DNA of 64,000 nucleotides from Niabella yanshanensis. Its GTDB lineage: Bacteria; Bacteroidota; Bacteroidia; Chitinophagales; Chitinophagaceae. Shown in pieces: positions 24,320 to 33,929 of the stretch. The stretch covers positions 2,542,001 through 2,606,000 of the forward strand of contig NZ_CP139960.1 of assembly GCF_034424215.1 (NCBI RefSeq), written 5' to 3'. Every line of letters begins with the position of its first letter. Within the stretch, counting starts at the first letter, position 1. The position numbers and the translations under genes were made by a program. The notes under the pieces were generated by a model that did no database searches, was not told the DNA's origin, and worked only from the letters and a program-made list of their open reading frames with translations.

Positions 24320-25909
24320 TTAATACCCAGTGTTTTGTACAATTGAAGGATTCGATGTTCTGTCAACATCCGGAATAGGAAAAATATTGTACTTATTATC
24401 TACGGCTGTGCCGTTTCTCACGTTACCCTTCCAATCCCACAGGTATTTGCTGGTAGTAAACATACCAAACCGTATCAAATCTGTTCTTCGCTGGCATTCC
24501 CAAAACAATTCTCTTCCACGCTCATCTATTAAATAGTTTTCTGTAAGAGCGGGTGCGCTTGATGCCGCGGCATCTCCCGGACGACCTCTTACTGCCAATG
24601 CTCTCAGGTACCCCAGAGCGGTGGAATTATCGCCACCTGTACCACCACGCCAAACGGCTTCGGCATAGTTCAGATATATTTCTGCTAACCTGAACACAGG
24701 AAAATCTACATCGACAAAGTCGCCATTGGCATTCGTGTTCGGTCCCGGTTTCCCATCCCGTGTCAAATTGCGAAACTTTTTTGAAGAGTATCCTGCAGTA
24801 GGGTCACCTAATAATGTGGTAACAGCCTTTGTCTGACCAGTAGTCCAAAACTGTCCCCTCACATCAGTTCCCGTAAATTTATTTACAAAGTCTTCGGTAA
24901 TCCTGCTACAGTTCCAGCTCCCATTGGTGCCCGACGCTTCACCGGTAATCCCCGAGGGAGCATGCACCAGGAATGAAGTGCCACTAAAGGATTGTGTACC
25001 TGTTCCATCAAAACGAATTGTCCAGATAAACTCATTAGTTAGCGTATGATTATCTGCCAGCATTAATTGTGTGTAATCATTATGCAGGCTATACCCTGCA
25101 TTAATAACTTTATTAGCCGCAGCAATTGACTCACTGTATTTCGGCGTACCTGTATACACATTGGCATTTAAATAAAGCCTGGATAGTAAGGCCCAGGCCG
25201 CTGCTTTATCTGCTCTTCCTAATTCATTAGTTTTAGGATCGGCCAACTCACCTTCAATTGCTGTCAGTTCATTTTCAATATAACTGAACAGTTCTTGCTT
25301 ACTTAATTGTTTAGGTGATACACCCGAACCTACAACGTAGGTTTCATCAGTAAAAGGAACTGCACCAAAATTATCCAACAACACGCTATAACTATATGCT
25401 CTTAGAAATCTTGCCTCAGCCCTGTATTGTTTGATAGTTTCGGCAGCGGCACCCGAAAATCCGCGTTCGGAAATTTTTCCGTCGGAAGATTCCATTATAA
25501 AATTGTTAGCCTGGGTAATGATATAATAGCAACGGAAATAAAGTCCCGCAACGGCTTGCGTACTTGCATTCCAGGTCATTTCCTGAACACCTACCGGATC
25601 CGTATTACCACTCCATGTCCAGATGGCCTCATCAGTTGTAAGACATTGTAAATACCAAAGCTGCCTTAAAAAACCCGTATTTCCCTCGTCTGATACAATT
25701 TCCTGGGGGATATCTCTTCCATTGGTACCGGTTACGGCAAATGACACATATAATTTTGCCAGCGTATTAGTGTATCCGCCCAAATCTTTAAAAACTTTCT
25801 CTGCCGTCAGGTCATTGGTAGGAAATCGATCCAGGTCTTTATGACAAGCACCTAAGAAAATGGCGCCGATAACTATAAATAAGTATCTATATATTTTTAA
25901 TGGTTTCAT
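24320..25909 (-). CDS. susD: SusD/RagB family nutrient-binding outer membrane lipoprotein
   Basis: Lid component of the SusCD transporter that binds glycan and opens over the SusC barrel. 529 residues. The signal ends in the lipobox LGAC, and the mature start CHKDLDRFPTNDLTAEKVF is typical. The helical TPR-like scaffold is evident in QYRAEARFLRAYSYSVLLDNFGAVP and AAWALLSRLYLNANVY. The C-terminal SusD block FPVFRLAEIYLNYAEAVWRGG, then LIDERGRELFWECQRRTDLIRFG, is the strongest family signature. It sits 18 bases after susC. Confidence 0.95.
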   Translation of the reverse strand: MKPLKIYRYLFIVIGAIFLGACHKDLDRFPTNDLTAEKVFKDLGGYTNTLAKLYVSFAVTGTNGRDIPQEIVSDEGNTGFLRQLWYLQCLTTDEAIWTWSGNTDPVGVQEMTWNASTQAVAGLYFRCYYIITQANNFIMESSDGKISERGFSGAAAETIKQYRAEARFLRAYSYSVLLDNFGAVPFTDETYVVGSGVSPKQLSKQELFSYIENELTAIEGELADPKTNELGRADKAAAWALLSRLYLNANVYTGTPKYSESIAAANKVINAGYSLHNDYTQLMLADNHTLTNEFIWTIRFDGTGTQSFSGTSFLVHAPSGITGEASGTNGSWNCSRITEDFVNKFTGTDVRGQFWTTGQTKAVTTLLGDPTAGYSSKKFRNLTRDGKPGPNTNANGDFVDVDFPVFRLAEIYLNYAEAVWRGGTGGDNSTALGYLRALAVRGRPGDAAASSAPALTENYLIDERGRELFWECQRRTDLIRFGMFTTSKYLWDWKGNVRNGTAVDNKYNIFPIPDVDRTSNPSIVQNTGY

Positions 25910-25927
25910 AATCGCAATGCTTTTGAA

Positions 25928-28885
25928 TTAGAAATCGAAGTTTAAGCCTAATGTGAAAATGCGTGGTCTTGGATAAATATTATTATCGATACCATTATTT
26001 GCTTCAGGATCCAGGCCTTTATACTTAGTTATAATAAAGGCATTCTGCACGCTGGCAATAGCTCTTACAGAACTGATATACTTCGTAAGGCTTCCGAAAT
26101 TGTAGCCAACAAAAATGTTATCCATCCTTATAAAAGATGCATTTTCTACCCACAGATCACTCATGGCAGATATAGAAGTACCCTGCGTAAATCCGGTGTT
26201 AAAATAGTTGCTGATACCATTGCCTAAAGTATAGGCGCCCGTGATGGCAGTGCGGGTACTTCTGTCAGCAAAAACATTGTTGTATAAATAATTCCCAACA
26301 ACGGCTCTGGTCACAAATCCACCACTCCACTTATTCACCGCCAGGTTACTACTCAATCCAAACATATGCTGCCCCACAGCGCTATGATTTAGATATTTAT
26401 CATCAGTGGTTATATTTCCATCACCGTTCCTGTCAACAAATACCCCTTCCAAAGGCTTGCCATTTGTATCATATACCTGCTGATAGAGGTAAAAAGTATT
26501 TCGGGGATAGCCTACATAATGTAATTGTGTATTACCATTGCTTTGTGTACCTCCGGTTGGAATACCAGGATAAGTTGGATCATCTGGTATTACAGTCAGG
26601 TTAGTAATTTCATTCTTATTATAGGTATAGTTGAAATTAACGTCGAGGCTCACTTTCTCTGTAGCTACCGGTTGCGTATTTAAGGTAAACTCAACACCTG
26701 AATTTCGGAGTGTTCCCACATTGGCCAATACATAGGCGCTAAAATTGGTGCCGGCAGCCTGGGGAATAGCATTTAAAAGATCTTTCGATTCCCTTACATA
26801 AAAATCGATACTACCGTTGATGCGATTGCGAAGGAAGCCAAAATCCAATGCTATGTTATAGGATGAAAGCTCTTCCCATTTTAAATTATAGTTATAACCG
26901 AAAGGACCATAGGCATTGTAAAATGTATTGTCAAACTGGTAGGCAGCACTTAATCCACCTACGCCATATCTCGCCAGGTAATCGTAGTTGCCGATACCGT
27001 CCTGCTGACCGGTAAGACCATACCCAAATCTCAACTTTAACTCAGAAAGATCGGCAGTATTTTTAAAAAGTTCATTTTTCACACTCCAGGCCAAGCCTAC
27101 AGAAGGAAACCATCCCCATCTGTTCTCAGGGGCAAAGCGGGAGGAGCCATCCCTTCTTAAACTGGCTGTAAGGAAATATCTACTATCGTAGTTATACAGC
27201 AATCTTCCCCAGTAAGAAATTAAAGTGTTTTCAGGAATGTCAAACGGATAAACCGGTGCTGTAGTTCCGGCTATAGTGTCTTTACTGGCATTTAAAGCCC
27301 GGAAAGAGTAATTCTTGGTTCTGAAATTATTGTAGGAATGACCTACAGTTGCGTCTATTCTATGCTTCGCAATATCTTTTGCATAATTAAGATAGAAATC
27401 GAATACAGAGTTAAACCGGCTTTGCTTACCCTGTTCAAATCTTCCGCCATCTAAAAAGTTAGTAGCAGCGTTGGCGGGTATCAATTTGGTACCCTCGTTA
27501 CTGGAAGCATCGTAACCTAAATTTACATTGGCTCTTAATTCGGGCAAGAAATGAAATTTATAATCCAGCTGTAAATTACCAATACTCCTCATCGGCTTTT
27601 GTTTATCAAAAGTTTGCTCCAGCATACCCAAAGGATTGTTAGCCCTGTTTAATACCAATGTTCCGTCGGCCTCTGTCCATTGAAAGTAGCCGCCGTACGT
27701 AGGGTCATCCATATAAACCGGCTGGGTAGGATCGAAACTGATCGCAGCACCTACAGCACCGTCGTTAGCAAATCTGGTGTTTTGAACAGAACCTTTCAGG
27801 TTCAGATCTACCTTTAAGTGATTATTAAAAAAAGTTGGATTTAAAGCTAACCCTACAGATGTACGTTTCAGATTATCCGTACGCAAAAGACCATCCTGGT
27901 TTAGATAACCCAGGGAAATACGATAAGGAATTTGTTTAATTCCGCCTGTGATGGTAACGTTATTGTCTGATGCAAATGCAGGCCGGTAAATCACATCCTG
28001 CCAGTCTGTATTAGCAGTTCCTACCTGCCCCTTATGAAGAGCGCTGCCATATTCATTAACAATGTCCCTTACCTGATCGCCGGTTAAAACGTCCAGTTTT
28101 TTAGCGAGTGTGGAAAGTGAATTATTAGTGCTGTACGACACACGTATCCTGCCAGCTTTTCCCTTTTTAGTGGTAATAATAATAACACCATTGTTCGCCC
28201 TCGATCCGTAAATTGCCGAAGCAGAAGCATCTTTCAATACAGTAAAACTCTCAATATCGTTGGGATTAATAAAGCTTAAGGGATTGGCTGCACCACTTAT
28301 CGTACCATTATCAACGGGTACACCATCTATGACAATTAAAGGATCGTTACTCGCATTTAAAGAAGAGCCTCCTCTGATCCGGATCGTACTCCCCTGGCCG
28401 GGACGACCGCCGTTGGACGTAATGGCTACACCAGAAACCTTCCCTGCAATCAGCTGGTCTGGTGTGGTAATATTTCCCTTCTGAAAATCCTTCGCGGAAA
28501 CGGTAGCAACTGCGCCGGTAAGGTCTTTTTTCCTGGCTGTACCATAACCAATAACCACCACACTTTCCATAGAGCCTGTAGTATGCGTCAATACAGCATT
28601 AACCACAGCTCCTGTAACAGGCAACTCCAGGTTGGTATATCCTACGAAAGAAAATACCAGGGTACTGCTTCCTTCAGGAACCACTAAGCGGTAATTTCCT
28701 GCCGAATCTGTCACGGTTGCATAATTGGTCCCTTTTACTTCTACAGTAGCACCGGAAACGGGGAGGTTGGATACATCTTCAGTAACCGTACCGGTCACTT
28801 CACGCGTTTGCGCAAAAACAGTTAGCGCGCAAATCACCATTATTAGCGTTAAAAACGCAGGCAATCTTTTTCCTTGCATAGACAA
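25928..28885 (-). CDS. susC: SusC/RagA family TonB-linked outer membrane protein
   Basis: TonB-dependent barrel that imports oligosaccharides. 985 residues. A signal peptide (cleavage near VFAQ) is followed by a CarboxypepD_reg-like domain (about 26-100), a plug domain with the SusC signature IRIRGGSSLNASNDPLIVIDG, and a 22-strand barrel ending FTLGLNFDF. The segment VVVIGYGTARKKDLTGAVATV is the usual TonB-box region. It is first in the operon. Two copies of the operator TGTGTA-N5-TACACA flank its promoter, one over the -33 region and one in the leader, so the NUDIX-type regulator probably controls it. Confidence 0.95.
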   Translation of the reverse strand: MSMQGKRLPAFLTLIMVICALTVFAQTREVTGTVTEDVSNLPVSGATVEVKGTNYATVTDSAGNYRLVVPEGSSTLVFSFVGYTNLELPVTGAVVNAVLTHTTGSMESVVVIGYGTARKKDLTGAVATVSAKDFQKGNITTPDQLIAGKVSGVAITSNGGRPGQGSTIRIRGGSSLNASNDPLIVIDGVPVDNGTISGAANPLSFINPNDIESFTVLKDASASAIYGSRANNGVIIITTKKGKAGRIRVSYSTNNSLSTLAKKLDVLTGDQVRDIVNEYGSALHKGQVGTANTDWQDVIYRPAFASDNNVTITGGIKQIPYRISLGYLNQDGLLRTDNLKRTSVGLALNPTFFNNHLKVDLNLKGSVQNTRFANDGAVGAAISFDPTQPVYMDDPTYGGYFQWTEADGTLVLNRANNPLGMLEQTFDKQKPMRSIGNLQLDYKFHFLPELRANVNLGYDASSNEGTKLIPANAATNFLDGGRFEQGKQSRFNSVFDFYLNYAKDIAKHRIDATVGHSYNNFRTKNYSFRALNASKDTIAGTTAPVYPFDIPENTLISYWGRLLYNYDSRYFLTASLRRDGSSRFAPENRWGWFPSVGLAWSVKNELFKNTADLSELKLRFGYGLTGQQDGIGNYDYLARYGVGGLSAAYQFDNTFYNAYGPFGYNYNLKWEELSSYNIALDFGFLRNRINGSIDFYVRESKDLLNAIPQAAGTNFSAYVLANVGTLRNSGVEFTLNTQPVATEKVSLDVNFNYTYNKNEITNLTVIPDDPTYPGIPTGGTQSNGNTQLHYVGYPRNTFYLYQQVYDTNGKPLEGVFVDRNGDGNITTDDKYLNHSAVGQHMFGLSSNLAVNKWSGGFVTRAVVGNYLYNNVFADRSTRTAITGAYTLGNGISNYFNTGFTQGTSISAMSDLWVENASFIRMDNIFVGYNFGSLTKYISSVRAIASVQNAFIITKYKGLDPEANNGIDNNIYPRPRIFTLGLNFDF

Positions 28886-28910
28886 ACAATGTTAATTTCT
28901 CAAGTAATTA

Positions 28911-28927
28911 TGTGTACGTAGTACACA
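28911..28927. promoter_or_regulatory. Operator in the susC leader
   Basis: TGTGTA-CGTAG-TACACA, a perfect inverted repeat of the shared 17-base operator, 26 bases upstream of the susC start codon and downstream of the -7 box. Confidence 0.75.
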
Positions 28928-28947
28928 ATAGATTTTCGATACGAAAA

Positions 28948-28955
28948 CAAAGGTA
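28948..28955 (-). promoter_or_regulatory. -7 promoter element of susC
   Basis: TAccTTTG on the minus strand, between two operator copies. No -33 TTTG is recognisable; an operator occupies that position. Confidence 0.7.
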
Positions 28956-28965
28956 GGAATACTTA

Positions 28966-28982
28966 TGTGTATTAAGTACACA
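28966..28982. promoter_or_regulatory. Operator over the susC -33 region
   Basis: TGTGTA-TTAAG-TACACA, extended to TATGTGTA/TACACATA. It overlaps the expected -33 position of the susC promoter and ends 17 bases from the stop codon of the NUDIX-type regulator gene. Confidence 0.75.
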
Positions 28983-28998
28983 TAGTCAAAAAAAAATT

Positions 28999-29709
28999 TT
29001 ATCCCTTTTTTGAAACGGCAGATTTTACGGCTTTGGTCTTGAATTTGTGCAGCTTGCCTGGCCGGTGTGTCACATCCTCCTCGAGCTCATCTAATTCTGA
29101 TAGCCAACTCTTTAAAGCAATCTTTTTCCTGAAATTCCTGCGGTCCAATGGTGTTCCTAAAATGGCTTCATATAATTCCTGCAAGGCACGCAGCGAAAAT
29201 TTTTCCGGTAGCAGGTTGTGCACTACCGGGTGTTCCATGATCTGCTCCCGCAACATTTTAATACAGGTATCAATGATCTGCTTATGGTCAAAGGCCAGCT
29301 TCTTAATCCCCTTAACAGCATGCCAGTGCAAATCATTACTATCAATATTCAGCTTGTGGCTGTTAATATCTACCAGGGAATAATAAGCGGTACTTACTAC
29401 CCGCCCCGATGGGTGACGGTTTACACTTCCAAATGTATGCACCTGCTGCAAAAACACATCATCCAAACCAGTACGGTCCTTCAACACCCGGTAAGACGCA
29501 GCATCGAGATCCTCATCTGGTTTTACCAGGTCTCCTAATAAAGAATATAATCCTGAAAACTCTTCTAAATCCGACTGTATTAATAATACCTTCAGCTCCT
29601 TGTCTTCGTAACCGAAAATCACACAGTCTACCGACACCGCAATATTGAAATACTCCAGGTGGCTACTTTTCTCTACAGCTGCACTTTTTAACAGGGGATT
29701 ATTCGTCAT
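28999..29709 (-). CDS. NUDIX-domain transcriptional regulator (NrtR/AraR-like)
   Basis: About 236 residues: an N-terminal NUDIX fold (about 20-145) fused to a C-terminal winged helix (about 150-220). The architecture is that of NrtR and of the Bacteroidota sugar regulator AraR, in which the NUDIX fold senses a ligand. The NUDIX box is degenerate: GDLVKPDEDLDAASYRVLKDRTGL keeps the first Gly but has RVLKDR where REUxEE is needed, so hydrolase activity is unlikely. DLHWHAVKGIKKLAFDH and FSLRALQELYEAILGTPLDRRNFRKKI (wHTH) match the family. The ATG at 29709 is preferred to a GTG at 29736 that lies inside the operator. It is probably autoregulated. Confidence 0.85.
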   Translation of the reverse strand: MTNNPLLKSAAVEKSSHLEYFNIAVSVDCVIFGYEDKELKVLLIQSDLEEFSGLYSLLGDLVKPDEDLDAASYRVLKDRTGLDDVFLQQVHTFGSVNRHPSGRVVSTAYYSLVDINSHKLNIDSNDLHWHAVKGIKKLAFDHKQIIDTCIKMLREQIMEHPVVHNLLPEKFSLRALQELYEAILGTPLDRRNFRKKIALKSWLSELDELEEDVTHRPGKLHKFKTKAVKSAVSKKG

Positions 29710-29720
29710 GGCTTTTACAA

Positions 29721-29767
29721 TGTGTTCTATATACACAAACCTAATATAATTTTCCTAATAAGGCAAA
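29721..29767 (-). promoter_or_regulatory. Promoter and operator of the NUDIX-type regulator
   Basis: On the minus strand: -33 TTTG (29767-29764), a 20-base spacer, -7 TAggTTTG (29743-29736). The operator TGTGTA-TATAG-AACACA (29737-29721) begins at the last two bases of the -7 box. One half-site has a single mismatch to TACACA. Its position over the transcription start suggests autorepression. Confidence 0.75.
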
Positions 29768-29820
29768 CTATACAAAAATTCTTTTCCTGCCCAAAATAAG
29801 CAGCTATTTAAAAACTTCCC

Positions 29821-29843
29821 TACATTTGTGTATTAGATACACA
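29821..29843 (+). promoter_or_regulatory. Promoter and operator of the GH13 glucanase gene
   Basis: -7 TAcaTTTG (29821-29828) with the perfect operator TGTGTA-TTAGA-TACACA (29827-29843) beginning at its last two bases, the same offset as at the regulator and MFS promoters. No good -33 is seen. The leader to the ATG is about 150 bases. Confidence 0.8.
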
Positions 29844-29983
29844 TTAATACACTTATTGCTTTGCCACAGATGTTCTTGCTGAGTAGCGAATAAAATCAAT
29901 GCTTATCGCAGATAATGATGCGCTGATGCATTTACTGCTGCTAACAGACAGTATCTGACCATCAGCATTAAAAAAATAAACAG

Positions 29984-32554
29984 ATGAAACGATTTCTATT
30001 GCCCATCCTCCTTTTAGCAATCAGCCTGGGATGCAAAAAAACAAATCCTAACGAACCACCCGAACCGGAGCCACCGGTAACAAAACCCATCGTACAAATC
30101 GGCCTGGTGACTACCGATAAAAATTTTCCGGGTGCTAACGAAGCTCTTACTATCACATTCAACCCTGCCAAAGGGAATGCTGCATTGAGTGCCAATACCG
30201 GGGATGTTTATATTCACTGGGGCGTAGTTACCAATAGCAGCAATGGTAGCTGGAAGTATGTAAAAGCTGATTTCAACACCGCCGACCCCGCTTCAAAAAT
30301 GAATCGCCAGGCTAACGGTAGCTACTCGATTACTATCACACCACAAACTTTTTTCGGCGTTCCTGCGGGAGAACAAATACTAAAAATAGCTATGCTTTTT
30401 AAAAATACAGATGCCAGCATGGTTGCCCGTAATGCAGATGGAACCGATATCTATCTTCCCATTTATAGCAATGGTTTAAATGTACGTTTTTTGCGCCCGG
30501 AAATGGCTCCCACTTCAAAGCCATCGCCGATTCAAACCAATATTACCGTAGGACAAGAACTGGAAATAAGCGGGGTAGCCTCGCAGCCTGTCAACCTGAA
30601 ACTTACGCTCAACGATGTTGAGTTTGCCAACGCTGCCAATGCCACACAGATTACGGGGAAGGCAACCATCACCGCAATCGGTGAACAGGTCATAAAAATA
30701 ATTGCTAATGGCTCGGTACAGGAATCTTTTAAGCTTACCGCAGGCGGCGCAGTCACCACCGCAGCCTTACCGGCAGGCGCCAAACCCAATGGCATAACCT
30801 TTTTAAATAATGGCAGCTCCGCTATATTGGCTTTATATGCACCACAAAAAAACTATGTATATGCAATCGGGGATTTTAATAACTGGACCGCAACCGCCAA
30901 CGGTTATATGAAACGTACTGCAGACGGCAATACCTGGTGGCTCCAGGTAGATGGGCTGAATCCCAATACAGAATACGCTTACCAGTTCTGGGTAGATGGA
31001 ACCATTAAAATTGCGGACCCTTATACTGAGAAAGTGTTGGACCCTAACCATGATCCATATATACCGGCAGCCAACTATGCCAACTTTGGCATATATCCAG
31101 CCGGCAAAACAACCGGCATCGTCAGCACCATGAAAGCCAGCCAGGCATCGTATAGCTGGACGCATCCCACTATCAGCCGGCCCGCAAAAAATGACCTGGT
31201 GATTTACGAATTGCTTTTACGCGATTTCCTGGGAACCAACAACTACCAGGTCTTAAAGGACACTGTTAACTATTTAAGCCAGTTGGGTGTAAATGCTATT
31301 GAATTATTACCTGTGAACGAATTTGAAGGCAATAACAGTTGGGGATATAATCCCTCCTTCTATTTCGCGCTGGATAAGTATTATGGCAGCAAACAAATGC
31401 TGCAGGCCTTTGTAGACGCCTGTCATGCCAAAGGTATTGCAGTAATACTGGATGTTGTTTTTAATCATGCCGAAGGCCAGTCGCCCATGGTGCAATTATA
31501 TTGGGATGCCGCTAACAGCAGGCCGGCCGCCAACAATCCCTGGTTTAATGCTACAGCTCCGCATAGTGCTATAAAATTCGGTAACGATTTTAACCACGAA
31601 AGCATGGCTACAAGAAATTTTGTCAAAGACGTACTGAAGTACTGGATGCAGGAATACAGGATAGACGGTTATCGCTTTGATTTCACCAAAGGATTCACAC
31701 AAAAAATCACAGCCACCGATGCCGCCATGAGCGCGAAAGACGATAGCAGGATTGCGATCCTGAAAGATTACAATAATTACATCAGATCTATTGATCCCAA
31801 TGCATACGTTATACTGGAGCACCTGTGCAGCGATGAAGAAGAAAAAGTGCTGGCTGCCGAAGGCATGATGCTTTGGAATAACCTAAACCATTCTTTTACG
31901 GAAGCCAGCATGGGATGGCTGACAAACTCGGATTTGAATCGCGGTATATTTACTACACATGGCTTTAGCCAGGCGGATGGTCTGGTAAGTTATATGGAAA
32001 GTCATGACGAGGAACGCATGATGTATAAAAACCTGCAGTTTGGAAATGCAGCGGGAAACTATAATATAAAAGATCTGAATACCGCTTTAAAAAGGCAGGA
32101 ACTCTGCGCAGCATTTCTGTTCACTATGCCGGGACCCAAAATGATCTGGCAATTTGGGGAGTTAGGCTATGATATATCTATTGATCATAACGGGCGTACC
32201 GGGGAAAAACCCCTTTTATGGGATTATAATAAACAGGCGGCCAGGCTGGCATTAAAAAATGCGTTTGCCAGGTTCATTGCTTTGAAAAAGAATAACAGCA
32301 TTTTTAAAAGTAACAATATTGTTTCCAACCTTACCGGCGCCGTGAAATATATTAAATTAACTGAGGGAGCCAACACGGTTGTGGTTGTGGGAAATTTTGA
32401 CGTTAATACCCAACCAGCATCTGTAGATATTGGCGCTGCCGGAACCTGGTATGATGTGGCTCATAACAGCACCGTTTCACTTACAGGCAGCCATTATACA
32501 GCCGCGCTTGCCCCGGGTGAATATCATATTTTCTCTAAAGCACTTCTTCAATAG
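29984..32554 (+). CDS. GH13 alpha-glucan hydrolase lipoprotein with an N-terminal CBM48-like module
   Basis: Surface or periplasmic enzyme degrading alpha-glucans, 856 residues. The signal ends in the lipobox SLGC, followed by a Pro/Glu-rich linker. Order: beta-sandwich domains (about 35-255), a CBM48/E-set module (about 265-375; YAIGDFNNWTAT, WWLQVDGL), the GH13 barrel (about 405-760) and a C-terminal beta domain. GH13 conserved regions are visible: region I VVFNHAEG, region II YRFDFTKGF with the nucleophile Asp (about 565), region III VILEHL with the acid/base Glu (about 611), region IV ESHDEER with Asp (about 674). It may be a pullulanase- or amylase-like enzyme serving the adjacent SusCDE transporter. 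Regulated by the shared operator. Confidence 0.92.
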   Translation: MKRFLLPILLLAISLGCKKTNPNEPPEPEPPVTKPIVQIGLVTTDKNFPGANEALTITFNPAKGNAALSANTGDVYIHWGVVTNSSNGSWKYVKADFNTADPASKMNRQANGSYSITITPQTFFGVPAGEQILKIAMLFKNTDASMVARNADGTDIYLPIYSNGLNVRFLRPEMAPTSKPSPIQTNITVGQELEISGVASQPVNLKLTLNDVEFANAANATQITGKATITAIGEQVIKIIANGSVQESFKLTAGGAVTTAALPAGAKPNGITFLNNGSSAILALYAPQKNYVYAIGDFNNWTATANGYMKRTADGNTWWLQVDGLNPNTEYAYQFWVDGTIKIADPYTEKVLDPNHDPYIPAANYANFGIYPAGKTTGIVSTMKASQASYSWTHPTISRPAKNDLVIYELLLRDFLGTNNYQVLKDTVNYLSQLGVNAIELLPVNEFEGNNSWGYNPSFYFALDKYYGSKQMLQAFVDACHAKGIAVILDVVFNHAEGQSPMVQLYWDAANSRPAANNPWFNATAPHSAIKFGNDFNHESMATRNFVKDVLKYWMQEYRIDGYRFDFTKGFTQKITATDAAMSAKDDSRIAILKDYNNYIRSIDPNAYVILEHLCSDEEEKVLAAEGMMLWNNLNHSFTEASMGWLTNSDLNRGIFTTHGFSQADGLVSYMESHDEERMMYKNLQFGNAAGNYNIKDLNTALKRQELCAAFLFTMPGPKMIWQFGELGYDISIDHNGRTGEKPLLWDYNKQAARLALKNAFARFIALKKNNSIFKSNNIVSNLTGAVKYIKLTEGANTVVVVGNFDVNTQPASVDIGAAGTWYDVAHNSTVSLTGSHYTAALAPGEYHIFSKALLQ

Positions 32555-32678
32555 TACAATAATCCATCTGTTAATCAATGCGCCACTCTCCGGGGCGCAT
32601 ATTTCATAATAATACGTTAAAACGATTACGAAATATTCGTAGATCGGTTAAGATATTTATCTTGCTGCAAAATAGTTT

Positions 32679-33929
32679 ATGAGAATATTGACCTGGTTCG
32701 CTTGCCTGGCCATCTGTCCTGTGTTTTTATGGGGGCAGGACAAAGCACTATACCTCAATCCCGAAAATGCCCTGGGCTTCAAGGCTTCCGTAATATTTTC
32801 TGAAGCCGAACTGATACCCCTGGAAACTACTAAAGCCAGCAGTTTTAATAATGTGCAGAACTTTTTGGTAACTCCTCATCATTTTGTACTTCTTGATAAT
32901 ATAGCCAACGCTGTACTCATTTTTGACAAGCAGGGAAAGTTCCTGTACAAATACAAGAAAAAAAAGTACCGGATAACAGGTGTTCAATATGTTGCTTCTA
33001 AAAATGCGCTTTTTATTAAAGCCCTTAATAAAAACTATACGATACCTGAGCTAAAAGCGCAGCAAATGATAGAAAAATCTGCCAGAACAGACTTTTCCAA
33101 ATATACCAGCCTTGAATTATTGCATCTTGATCAAGCAGCAAATTACCGGGTTGAAAGTCTGACCACACCCCGTTATGCACTTAATAATATTTTCTATTTA
33201 AATGGTTACTATCTTTCGGTAAGCAGCCGGTACAACAAATACTTAAAAGATACGATCGATTATCACCTGGACCTGATTAAGGGTAACCAAATCGTAAAAT
33301 CTTATTTCCCTTTTATCAATCTTCCCAAACTACCTCCCTACTACTCCAATGTTAGTTTTTCTGTTAACAATACAATAGATGACAACTCGCTGCTGATTCA
33401 AAAACAATTTGATAATACCATTTACAGGCTCACACCCGACTCGCTTTACCTGGAATACAAATTTGTTTTCCCCGCCGACCAGACCATGACCGGAGATTTC
33501 CAGTCAACCATGTTTCGAAACAATATTGAACATAATGCTGCTGTAAATAAAAATAACAAAGTCATATCTGGTTTGAATAACCTGTTAGAACATAAGCACC
33601 TGCTGTTTTTCTCTGCCAGAGCGGTTAATTATGCGCAAAAAAACTACCTGTTTAACACCATCGATAATAAACTATACGACCTGGGAAAGATAACCACCGA
33701 CAGCGTTGTTTATAATTTACCGCCTAAGATTTTTTCATCCATTACAGAGCAGGATGAAGAGTATGTTTACACCAGGATTTCCAGCGCCGATCTGCTGAAA
33801 GAAAAGCAGAAACTAATAGCTCAAAACAACAGCCTGCCTGCAAAAACAAAAGACCTGCTGTCACGGCTTGATAAGTTCGACAACGCTATCATAATTAAAT
33901 TAAAAATAAAACCATCAACCGCTAAATAA
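32679..33929 (+). CDS. Exported 6-bladed beta-propeller protein
   Basis: 416 residues with a Sec signal (MRILTWFACLAICPVFLWGQ) and no lipobox. The repeated hydrophobic strands and the blade-like segment HHFVLLDNIANAVLIFDKQGKFLYKY fit the 6-bladed beta-propeller (NHL-like) proteins that are common in Bacteroidota and of unknown function. The opening EAELIPLETT, where a strand leads into the first blade, is typical. Its stop codon overlaps the start of the next gene by one base, so it is co-expressed with the large outer-membrane barrel and may be its surface or periplasmic partner (inference). Confidence 0.78.
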   Translation: MRILTWFACLAICPVFLWGQDKALYLNPENALGFKASVIFSEAELIPLETTKASSFNNVQNFLVTPHHFVLLDNIANAVLIFDKQGKFLYKYKKKKYRITGVQYVASKNALFIKALNKNYTIPELKAQQMIEKSARTDFSKYTSLELLHLDQAANYRVESLTTPRYALNNIFYLNGYYLSVSSRYNKYLKDTIDYHLDLIKGNQIVKSYFPFINLPKLPPYYSNVSFSVNNTIDDNSLLIQKQFDNTIYRLTPDSLYLEYKFVFPADQTMTGDFQSTMFRNNIEHNAAVNKNNKVISGLNNLLEHKHLLFFSARAVNYAQKNYLFNTIDNKLYDLGKITTDSVVYNLPPKIFSSITEQDEEYVYTRISSADLLKEKQKLIAQNNSLPAKTKDLLSRLDKFDNAIIIKLKIKPSTAK

